From the NCBI RefSeq assembly GCF_022605165.1, contig NC_063068.1, positions 1,860,001 through 1,924,000 on the forward strand: a stretch of 64,000 nt of DNA. Direction: 5' to 3'. This DNA is from Purpureocillium takamizusanense (lineage: Eukaryota; Ascomycota; Sordariomycetes; Hypocreales; Ophiocordycipitaceae). A program made the position numbers and the translations under genes. Shown here piece after piece: positions 42,208-53,800 of this stretch (within the stretch, counting starts at the first letter, position 1; every line of letters starts with the position of its first letter). Below the pieces are notes generated by a model, which saw nothing but the letters and a program-made list of their open reading frames with translations, searched no databases and had not been told where the DNA came from.

Positions 42208-44255
42208 TTAGTCCTTGCAAAGCCGTCCGTCCTCGCCTTGCTTCCATCCCTCGCTGCCGACACACGGGAAGCATACGAAAACATTCTTGGGATCGACCTT
42301 GCGCTTGATCTTGAGCAGTCTCTCGTAATTATCACCCCAAAACGTCTTTTGCCAGTCTTTTTCGAAGAGGAAGCCCTGCGCGGCGCAATCGTCAGCACAG
42401 TCCAAGGCGCTTGTTAGTGCCACAGGCGAAGAACTGAATTGCTTACCTCGTTGACGTAGGCGCCGCTGTTTGGCGTCAGCTTCTTCAGCGGCTCCAAGGA
42501 TCGGCCCAGCGCCTGAATGACTTCGTCCTCGGCCGTCTTGTTGAGCGGCGCGTAGGCCACCCCCGTGAGAGACTGGACGTATGCGTTTCTCCAAGCCGGG
42601 TTCACGGCGTTTGAGCCGCCCCGTGGCTTCGCGTTGCGGACGCCCTGCCCCGCGACCAGATATGCGGTGATGGCGCCTCCCGCCTCCGTCGCCGCCTTGT
42701 ACGCCTCTGCCAGTGCCTTGGGGTCGCCTGTCAGTGCCTTTTTGTCTATCAGCCTAGAGCCTCTGTACAGATTGGCGCCGGCTTGGCCCTGGTCGTAGTT
42801 GACGTCGAACCAGTCGAGGAACGAGTCGTACAGGGCCGTCTGCTGGAGGATCTGCGCGGTGCCGTTCCAGCGAGCCTTGATGGTCTCGTTGAGCGGCGTG
42901 AGCAGCTCTTGCAGTTTCTCTCCGTCCGTGACGTCCTGCAGCATGAAACCGCCGAGCACGCCAGTGATGACCGCCGGCAGATCAGGGGAGGGGATGGGGT
43001 TTGGCGTGTCTCTCGCGACGTAAAAATAGCCTGAAACCCCCTTGTCCATGAGACTGGGAAATTGTGACAGCACGTAGGCAATGACATCGAACCCGACGGA
43101 TGATTCGGCGGGTGTCACGGCGTACCAGTTGGCAAAGGCGATCTTGGGCGACGGATGCGTCTTGAGCGTCATGGAGGTAATGACACCAAAGGTCGAACCC
43201 CCGCCCTGTCCTTGTTAGCCGATGGGAAAACAGCATGTGTTTGAAGCAAGAGACTTACACCGCGCATGGCCCAAAAGAGGTCACGGTTCTGATCCTCATT
43301 GATGGTGAGCAACTCGCCCCCCGGCGTGACCATGTCCATTTCCAGGACATTGTCCGCAGCAAGCCCATACCGCGCCGCAAGAACTGTCTAATCAGTGACA
43401 AGCCGGCATAATAAACACAGTTTACGAACTCACTGGAGTGTCCGCCTCCCGTGATATAACCACCCAGTCCAACCGACTTGCCCCCGCCGCCGACAATGGT
43501 CTCGCCATTCTTCGCTGTAGCCGTGTAGACATCATACATCTGTGCTCCGGCCCCCACAGTGACCGCGTTGCCTTTGATGCGCTTCTTGGAGCCTGCCAGC
43601 GTGAACTCGCCGCGATGATGCGCAATATCCCGCATATGATGCGTCCAGATGGACAGCGCGAATGGCGCAATGGACCGTCCATTGTCGTCATGGCCAGTAC
43701 CTTTGACGACGAGACGCACGTTGTGCTCACGGGCTTTGCTCTCGTATTAGCCACCACCAAAACAACAATCTCAAAAATTCCCCAGCATGCCCAAAGAGGC
43801 GCACACTCACCGAAGTTTACGCCAGCCTGGACATGCTCCGGCGTCGTCGCGTTCACCACGAACGGCGGGTACCCGGTCGGCGAGCACGGGTATTTAGGGT
43901 CCGGCAAGCATGTGTTGTTGGAAAACTGCTCCCACATAGTCGATACGGGGTCTCGCGTGTGAAAGTCAAACGACGTCCATTCCTGCGTGAGCGCGCTGCA
44001 AGCTTCCGCGCTGTACGTCGCCTGCGCCGGGTGGCACACGGCTGCGGGCGGAACGGGAGCAAGCAGCCTGCCACCGATAGTCTCGTTGAGCTTGCTCCAT
44101 GACGCCGCCGACGGCCAGTCTGCCGAGCCGGGAAACGCTTTGCATGCTGCTGGCGGGTTGGCGGTCGCATGCACGGAGGCGGCGAGGGACACCACGGTGG
44201 GCAGGGCCGCGAGTCCTTGCATGGTTGCTAGTGACGTGTCTGCAATGGAAGCCAT
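42208..44255 (-). CDS. Berberine-bridge-type FAD-linked oxidase, secreted
   Basis: Five exons on the minus strand (44255-43811, 43733-43436, 43385-43259, 43205-42447, 42375-42208) splice to 1797 nt, 598 aa. A VAO/PCMH-fold flavoenzyme that uses O2 to oxidise alcohols, amines or form rings. Visible marks: VRLVVKGTGHDDNGRS with the His that binds FAD covalently, VGGGGKSVGLGGYITGGGHS, LAARYGLAADNVLEMD, MRGGGGSTFGVIT, and a C-terminal BBE domain with FWGDNYERLLKIKRKVDP. The second (Cys) flavin link of bicovalent members is not seen. The N-terminus is a signal peptide; an inner ATG at 44222 (MQGLAALPTVVSLAASVHA) gives a cleaner one than the ATG at 44255. It lies 630 bp downstream of the NRPS on the same strand and is its likely tailoring oxidase. 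Confidence 0.92.
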
Positions 44256-44885
44256 TTACTCGGGGATTCAACGGATTTTTTCTTCTTCTTCTGCTACTGT
44301 TGTAGGATTTGGATCCATTTGTTGCGATTGTAGGTTTGTAAACTGAGTGCCCAGTCATCCGGCTGGTGGGTATGTGCGTCTGACTGTCTTTTGCTAAGCG
44401 ATTGTTGTACAACACCGCTAGTCGCAGGCATTTTTCATTTCATTCTCAATTCATTCATGCTACTCTACAACTTGTTAAAAGCTTGACTGGATTCTTGATG
44501 GGCTGGCAATTCTACAGGGCTAATGCATTGTCGGTCAGTTCGCAAGCATAGGGTAACAAGGTTGAGGGCAGAAGCGGGTTCGGATCATGAACAGTGCACA
44601 TTCAGAGAGCCCAATGACATTCTCTTCAGAGACACACAACTTAATGAAATCGAGTGATAATTTGTAGCAGGATATATGAGGTTTTAATGGTGCATCAATC
44701 TTGGTCCTGCTGATAGATTCGACCGCCCCAAATAAACTTTTCGTCCCGGAAACAATTGAAATGTAGTTTGCCCCCGTGCTTTTTGTACTTGATGGTAAAT
44801 AACTTCCATATAGAATAAAGCCGTCATCCCCTCCCCTCCCCCCTTTCGCATCATCTCTCTCGTGTAGTTGTCCCGACCCAACCGC
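44256..44885. other. Gap between NRPS stop and oxidase start
   Basis: Contains the 3' UTR of the NRPS and the promoter of the FAD oxidase. No thioesterase, reductase or terminal condensation-domain fragment is visible in any frame. Confidence 0.6.
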
Positions 44886-47800
44886 TCATGATCCTAGAGC
44901 TGCCAAGTCTCGGAGAACTGGGTTTTTAAAAATATCTCTAACCTGCAGCGTCACGCCCCTCTGCCTCGCGAGGCTCACGAGACGCATGGCCCCGATCGAG
45001 TCGCCGCCAACGCGGAAGAAACTGTCATCAGCGCTGACAGTTTCCGGGTCGACCTTGAGTATTTCCACCCACAACTGCTGCATTGTCCTCTCCGCGTCCG
45101 TCTCCGGCGGGCGTCGCTCCCCATCAGCGCGACCGAGCACTGCAACGTCCTTGGCCGTGAGACCATGGCCGAAGGCGCGGAGCTGACGCCGGTCAATCTT
45201 GCCCGAGGAGACTCTCGGAATGGCCTTCAGGGGCACATAGAGTGATGGGACCATGAAAGGGGGCAGAGTACGGGTAAGCCGTTCGTTCATCCCCGCTGTG
45301 GCCTTTTTGATCAAAGCCTCGTAGTCCCTGTTATCTCCGTCAAAGGCGACAAACGCGGCCAGGAGTTTCTGCCCGGCGCCTTGCGGCTCAATGACTTCGG
45401 CGACAACTTGTGCGCTGGCACTGCCCAGGCTCGACACGTCGAGCGCGTTTTTCACCCCGTACTCGACTTCCTCCAGTTCGACCCGCTGACCTCGAATCTT
45501 GACTTGGGTGTCTTTGCGACCAATGAATCGTAAAGAACCGTCGTCATTGTACTGGACAAGGTCTCCGGTGCGGTAGACGGTTCCGCACCTACCGGGACGT
45601 TCGCCCAGAATTCCGCGGACGAGCCAGGCAGGGTCCTGCACGAATGCGGCGGCTGTCTTTTCGGGGTCGTTTAGGTATCCGTCCCCGACAAGAGGTCCCT
45701 CGAGCCACAGCTCACCTGGAGCTCCAATGGGCGCGAGGTGTTCAGCATTGTGTTGATCGACCACCCATGTCACGACTCCGGCGCCACGGCCGAGTCCGCC
45801 ATCGCTCGCCCCTGTCAAGTCCAAGATCGTGGCCGTGGGAGTGCATTCAGCTGGGCCATACGCGCTACAAACATTGGCACTCGCGCTCGCCAACGCCCGA
45901 TCCGTGGGCAAGACCACCTCGCCGCCAAGGATGAGGGTGGATAGGCTGTCCAAGCCAACTGTATGCCGTGCGATTGAAGGGGTGAAATCTGCCAACGTCA
46001 CGCCGTACTTCTTAAGTGTGCCTGATAGGTCGTTTTGCCGCTCCTCCATTGATGGAACGCAGAGGCAGGCCCCGGCTGTGAGCGCGTTCAGGAGATTTGA
46101 CCAACAGACATCAAAGGCGTAGGAGGAAAAGTCTAGGACCCGCGAGGACTGCGAATATCCTAGCGCCTCCCTTTGGTAATGTAATGCAGTGGCCATGTTC
46201 TGATGCGTGACCTTGGCACCCTTTGGCATGCCGGTGCTGCCCGAGGTGAAGACAACATACAGCACATCCGAGGGGTTGACTTCAGGAAGATTCGTTCCCG
46301 GCGCAAGCTGCGCAAAGTCCGTGTCCTGGCTCACGACCATGACTTCGTCTATGCCAAGTCGAAGTGCAAGAGATCGGTTTGCCTCAGAGGTAAGACAGAA
46401 ACGAGCATCAGCCTGCGCTGCCATGGTACGGAGTCGCTCCTCCGGTTGAGTCGCAGTGTCCGTAGCCACCGCGGCTGCGCCGGCCTTCATGACCGCCAGG
46501 GCAGCCACTGCCATCCACATGCTCTTCTCGAAGAGAAGAGGCACAAGTGAACCCCGACCGACACCTCTCAGCACCAGCTCTCGGGCAAGACAATTCGACT
46601 GTTCGTGCAGTTGGCCGTATGTCAAAGCACCGTCCCAGGCGGCGATGGCTGCATCGTGAGGCCGTTGCTGAGCCCGCTGGGCGATCAAGTCGTGAACACA
46701 GGTTTCAACGGCGCTTGGTACGACGGAATTCCAAGTCCAGATGTCGCGAATGTCTTGCGCACTCGAGATGTGAAGGTCTCGTAACTTGGTGTACCCATGA
46801 TCCCGCGTCAGGACCTGCCGTAGGACCTGCTCAAGCTGGTGGCCTAGGCGCGTGGCCTGTGTCTCTCCAATCTCTTTCTCATCGAAGCGCAGTGATACCT
46901 TCAGTCCGCTTGATGACATACGACATTCGACAATCAGCGGATAGCTGTCGAGTTCTTCTGTGTCGTCGTTGCGCACCACATCACCAGTTGTCGTGCTCTC
47001 GTTGCAACGCGTGTCGCTACCGTCATCTGTCACCAACAAGACGGTCCGGAATTCGCAAGCCAGAGCTGCTTCCTGACCGAGAGCCTGGATATAATACAGC
47101 GGACTTCGTGAAAAGGGAGATATCTTTGCAGCCTGGGCTTGGACGCTCTGCAGTAGGTCGCCAATGGTTGAGCTCTGGTCGACCAACACTCGGACCGGCA
47201 AGATTGTCTGCTTGTCAACAATCGTAGTCCCGAACAACGCTTCGCTTGAGTCAAGAAGTCGTCCGGTCACGATGGACCATGCGCCCTTGACATATGTAGC
47301 CGCTGTCAAGTCGCCGTGAGTGTCCCAGGAGAGGCCGTCCAAGGCCCATGAGACCTCACTCATCTGTCGCGTCTGAGCGCCGACTTCCTGTTTCTGTGGA
47401 AAGTGCGAGCCTTCGATGCCCTGAAATTGTTCATTCCAGAATTCCCTAACACAATGCTCATCGGCGCCAGTGATGTGCCTGAAAAAGCCCTTGGACAGCG
47501 TGTCGACGGAGCTGGGTGCCTCAGCCCCCTCAATGTCGGTCCGCAGCAGGTACCGGATTGCTTCAACCAAAACCTGAGCAGCCTTCTCCGCCACTTGTTT
47601 ACTTACGTACGGCTCGCGAAACTCCATGACAATGTCCATGCTACCCGAGTCGAGGTTGGCTGACAGGCTGAGGTCATATTCGTGCGGGTCCTCGCCGTTG
47701 TACGGTTGAAACTCGATTGTCCGGTCGTCGCCGGCCTTGAACTTGTCTGCCTCCCGAATCGATAGAGCAGTATTGAAGAGCCTTTGACCCGAGAGACCCA

Positions 47801-50800
47801 GCTCATGCTGAATCTCTGCGAGTGAGGTATGTTGTATTGACAAATGTTGTATTGAGTCCTCTGATGCCTTTTCCAGGACTTGTCGTGGAGGCAAGGTCAA
47901 GTCCACGCGTGAGATGAGGAGGTTGGCCAAGGGGCCGACCATGGTCCATATCCCATCAAGAGGTGAATCTCGGCCAGAGGCAAGGTATCCGAAGCAAGCC
48001 TCCGACGAACCGTTGAAATGGGCGAGAACCACGGACCAAGCTACTTGAATGAAGACAGAGCGTGTTATGCCCAGCTTCTTACAGAAGTCTGAGACTCCTT
48101 CAATCGCTTCAGCCGGGATGGAAAGGTCGCTGTGGCTCTCGGGGCCATGTGGATGGTTACTGGCCACAGGAAACTCGCATGGCTGGACACCTCTGAGAAG
48201 CTTTGTCCACGATGCGATCCTTTGCGCTCGTGGGATGCTGCTAATGTAGTTGATCATGTCTCCGAACGGTGTTGCCGGCAACATGTCGCAGCCGTCGTAT
48301 ACATTGACGATATCTTGAATGATGATTGACATACTCGACGCATCAATGAGGCTGTGGCTGGCGTCTAGCCGACATGCCACCTCTCCAGTGTGCGACTGGC
48401 AGATGGTAAAGGCGTGTTCGGGCTCATTCGGAGCGAACTCTGGTCTCGGCAGACGACTCAAGACCGTCGCAGGATCCTCTTGTGATGTGAGCTGAGCCAA
48501 TCGGACTTGAGATTCTGGAAGCACAATCTGGATAAATCCGTTTCCTTCGGGGTGCAATGTGAAGACAGATTGAAGGATTGTGTGCCGTTTGACGACCGTC
48601 ATCCAGGCCTGTTCGAGTCGAGATGGCGAGACGGGAGTCTTGCCGTCGGTCGGTACGCACTGAAACACAGAGAATGTGGCATAAGAGGCGGCTTCTTTCT
48701 GTGCACTGAGTAGTATTCCTTCTTGGAGAGGCGAGCAAGGGTAAATGTCTCCAACTGCCGCCGGCTCGATCCCGAGACCGGGCAATTGTTCGAGCTGCAA
48801 CACATCCAAGCCCTCATACGACAGAGGGAGCAAGGGGAAGTCGGTGAGTGTGAAACGAGGGGAACCTCCAGCCAATTCCCGGGTGACCGCATTGAGAGTG
48901 TCTCCGAAGAGCTCAAGCCATTCAATGATGCGACCGTGGTGCTTCATGTTCTTGTGGACGGCAAAGGAACATGCCAGCATGTTCTCCTCGATGTCGGCGT
49001 TGATCTCAACCATGGTGAAGCGTCGAGCCGACCCCGATACCTCGGCGATGTCCCGCTGCTCGTGCCCGAGGTACTCTGGGCGTCGGAAGAGGCCCTCATC
49101 TCCCTCCAACTGTTGATATCGGCCGGTGAAGTTGAGTGTCAATTCCGTCGTGTCTTGGCCCTGGAACTCCTGGCGACCAGATTCACTGTGGTAGCGGCAG
49201 GCAAAGTACGGTCGCCCCTTGCCAGGTATCTGACGCCTCCTATCCTTTGCCGTGCGGATGGCGTCAAGAACGGAGTTTTGCAGATTGATCGGAATAGGAC
49301 GGGGGTGCAGAGTCGTGAACCAGCCGACTGTCGATGATACATCGAGCGGAAGTTCATCTGACTGCTCCCTGCCGTGGCCTTCAATCCACACCACTGGGGC
49401 ATCCCTCTCTGGGAAAACCTGAACAAAGGCATAAACCATGACGCCAATGATGATGTCAATCGGTTCCGTGCGGAGACACTCGTTGGCGTCTCCGAACAAC
49501 AACGAAGTGACATCCGCATCGAAGGTTTCGTTGTATGCGTCGCAATTGGAGAAGGTGTTCTCGGATAAAGGCAGGCCCCAGAAGTCGATGTCGGGAGCCG
49601 GTATGGCGTACGGAAGTACGGAGAAAGGCGATGCCTTGCTGCTGACTCTCGCCTGTCGCCGAACCCACGATCGAAATGAAGCCGTTGGCTCTGTCAAAAG
49701 CTTACCATCGTTGAGGTAGTCTTCAATGTCGTTCCAGATGATGCGCCATGAGACCAAGTCAACGACAGCATGATGAGATGAGAGGATGACCATCTGGCTA
49801 CTATTGCTGATGTGAAAGAGGTCGCACGAGAAGACTGGGCCATCTTGGAGGCTCATTGACTCTTGGCGGGCCTGTCCGACGTCGACGACCTGATCGCGAG
49901 TCTGAACAAAATGTTCCGCAAACCCAAACGCCATTGAATCCTCTTCCTCAACGATACGCTGCATCCAAGAGCCGAGCTCGGGGTCTTTGATGAATCGGCA
50001 ACGAAGCATGGGATGACGACTGACGAGCGCGCGAGTAGCGTCATAAAGGACCGCCCCATCTACCAGCCGGCTCAACTCGAGCATGAAGCTCTGGTTAAAA
50101 TGATCAAGTCCCTCGGGGTAGGCATCAAAGAACATTTGTTGGATCGGTGATAGTTCAAATGGCTTCATCTCGTCGCCCTCTTCTTCCGCATCTTCAATCT
50201 TATCCTGTTGACGCGAGGCAACGCGGCAGCGACTGGCCAGCTTTCGTATCGTTGAGGCTTGCAACAGATCGCTTACCGTAAACACAAGATTGTGCAGCTT
50301 GCACTGCGACACAACCTGCATTGCGGAGATGGAGTCGCCACCCAGTCTTGTGAAAGCCTTGTTCACCGATGCCTCTTGGGCGGACAAGTTCAGGATGGAC
50401 ATCCAAACTTGTTGCAGGATAACCTCAACATCGCTCAGAGTGTCGGTGACACCCTCATCTTCGGTGCTGAGGCGATACTGTAGGTAGACTGACTCGCCAA
50501 TCTGCCGGAGTTGTCGCCGGTCGGTCTTCCCGCTGGTCATGACGGGCAGCTTGAAGACGGGTATGTAAGCAACGGGAATCATGTAGATCGGGAGGGCAAG
50601 ATTCGTCAACGACTCCGTTGCCTTTCGAACGGCCTTGCTGTGGTCCTCTTCAGTCCGCATCTCATCGCTTTCAATGCTAATGAATGCCACTAGTACGGGG
50701 CCATTGGATCCTTTGGGAAGAATTGTGTCGACCACCACGGTGGCGATCGGGAGGTCGAGGGCAGCAATGAGGTGCTGTTCAATCTCTCCCAGCTCAACGC

Positions 50801-53800
50801 GCTGTCCTCTGATCTTGACCTGTGTGTCTTTACGGCCGACGAATAAGAGAGATCCGTCTTGCCTATATCGCACGAGGTCCCCAGTCCGATAAAGTCTTCC
50901 TGTGCGGCCAGGCACAGCGTCTCTACCTCGACGCGCTGACACACCAGCCAGGAGCCAAGGAGGATCTTTGACGAAGGCTGCTTCGGTTTTTGCAGGGTCG
51001 TTGAGATAGCCATTGCCAACCAATGGCCCCTCGATCCAGAGCTCTCCAATGGCACCAAATGGCGAAAGCTGGTCTGGCTTTTCCGGATCCACGATCCAAG
51101 TACAAGCCCCAGCGCCGCGACCGATGCTGATGTCTTTCGGTGCGACTTTAGCCAATGTCGCCGTCGGCGTGCATTCAGCTGGCCCATAAACATTGATGAT
51201 CTCGGTGTTGCTCTCAGCCAGGAAAGCGTCCGAGTCCACCACAGCTTCTCCGCCTAGTATGAGCGTGGACAGCCTGGACAATGCCTCCTTGCCAACTACT
51301 CTTGCCACGGAGGGTGTGAAGTCGACAGTCGTAGCATTGTATTTCTCCAACGACTTGACAAGATCGTTCTGCCGTTCCGCATTTGACGGGACACACAAAC
51401 AGCCACCGCTTGTGAGAGCGTGGAGCAGATTGCACCAAGACGCATCAAATGCGTACGAGGCAAAGTCAAAGACGCGAGAACTTTTCGTGAAGCCCAATGC
51501 TCGCTGCTGGTGCGTTATCGCTGTGCAAAAGCCACGATGCGTGTTGATTGCTCCTTTGGGCGTCCCGGTGCTGCCAGACGTGAATACAACGTAAAGATCG
51601 TTCGACGGCATCAAGATCGGCAGCGCTGTTTGCGGATCTGGTGAATCCCATAGTTTGTCTGGCCCAACTACTACAATGCTATCCGTGCTGAATCCAAGTT
51701 GACGGGCGAGTTCTTGGTTTGGCACCGATGATATGACGATTGGACACTCGGACTGACTGACGATGGATCGAAGTCGCTCCTCCGGCTGAGTGGTGTCGAC
51801 CGCCATGCATGCCCCGCCAGCTTTGATGCAACCCAGAGCAGCGACAGCCATCCATTTGGACTTTTCGAACAGCAGAGCGACTTTCATGTCTGTCGCCACA
51901 CCTCTCCAAACCAGGTGCAAGGCAAGAGCCGTTGAGAGCTCCTCTACCTCTTGGTACGTGAAGTCGCCGTCCCATGCACAGACTGCAGGAGAAGACGGGT
52001 CTTCCCGGACTCTTTGCGAGATGAGATCATGAATGAGCATCTCAGTGGCCGATGGCACGACTGCATTCAGTTTCCAGACACGATCCAGCCCGTCGTCTGC
52101 CAGCAACGTCAATGGCTCATGGACCAGGCTTGTGGTGGACAGTTGACGAATTGCAAACTCGAAATTCTGGGCCACATGTTCCATCTGCTCTCTGCATATA
52201 AGGTTCGAATCATACGCAAAACGCAAAATGGCACCGTTTGCCTCCAGCTGGCATTCAACGACGATTGGATACGTGCTAAAGTCCTGCCATTGCGTTCCGC
52301 GGGAATCAGAGACTTCGCTGAGGAAGTGGCGCCCTGGGGTGTCGTGGCCTTCTTGGGCTGCCGGCTGCACGACCAGCAGCGATTGAAAGTTGCAGCCCAG
52401 TCTAGCTTGGTCGGAGATCTTGGCGATTCTTTGAAGTCCAGTTTGCTCATACGGTATCATGTCAGCAGCTTGACGTTGCACCGTATCAAGTAACTGCCCG
52501 AAGGTGGCGGTCCAATCTATCACAACCCTAACCGGAACAGTGGCTATCGCTGGGCCTGCCATGAGCTCGATCCGCGGGATAGGGGCTTGACGGCCAGTGA
52601 CCGTGGCTCCGAACACTGAGTCGCCCGATCCAGCACCATTAGCGGTGGCCACAGCCCATGCCGCTCGAAGAACGGTGGCAGATGTAAAGTCACCACGACC
52701 CCACTCGATCTCTGTGATCGCCATGACCATCTGATGATCAGGTTGAGGCGTATACCCAGCTTTAGGCGGTGGAAAGTGTGGTCCTTGGAAGCTGTCGAAG
52801 TGCTGCTCCCAGAAAGCCTTTTCGCTTCTAGGATCATGGCTCTGGATATACTTGATGAGGGTAGCCATGGGCTCCAGGTCCTGGATCGGTTCGTCAAAAT
52901 AGATGCTCTCCACTTGACTGAGGAGCATCGGCAGACTTTGCCCGTCATATAGGCTGTGATGGATTTCCCAAATGAAACGCGCCGGCCGTCCCGCAGAACC
53001 CTCACAGAGAATGAAGCGAGTTAAAGCGCTCCCCAGAGTCATTTCGCCCACTTCAGTCTCGTTTGATGCGTCTGTAGTAGTTGTCCACGATATGTCCTGG
53101 TCTAATATGACCTGAACTATGCCTTGGCCGGGCAGACTGACGAACCTCGTTCTCAAGATCGGGTTCAAGGCGGCCACACGTTCCCATGCTTGGTGTAAGC
53201 GGTCAACATTAACACGCTCGTCAATCTCGAATTCATTCGTCGCAACATAGTCTCCTGGACGTTTGGCGCTCAATGCCAGGAGTCCCTCCTGTAGGGCTGT
53301 GCAGGGCAATACATCTTCAATGACGTGCTCTTCAACGCGGCATAGCCGTGCCGCGTAAGAGCGCACCTCTTGTTTGCCGACGGAGGGATTAAGAAGGGAG
53401 AACGGCAGAATCCCGGACCCAAGGTCATCCTGAGAAGCGGTTTCTGAAGAGTCCGATGAGGGCCCGCTGATTTCAATGCGCTCCACATGTATGCTTTCAA
53501 CGCCCTTGTCCGAGACCTTTTCACACTCATCGCGTGGGTCGTGGACCTCGTCGAAGAGACAGTCTCCATCTGCCTCTGGGTCGAAGATTTGCCACAGTTC
53601 GTCATTTTGACGTTGTTCCGGGTGCAAGATGATCAGGGAATTTCCTGGGAACAGATGCCGAACCAGAGACTCACTTTCTGATGTAGTGAGAAGTAGTAGT
53701 GGTGTGGCGATGTGAGATAGTGTGGCGAGCAACTCGGGCCTTGGTCGCGTCAAGTCCAGTGACGACAAGGATGCACCCGTCTTCATTGAGGCCAGCATGG

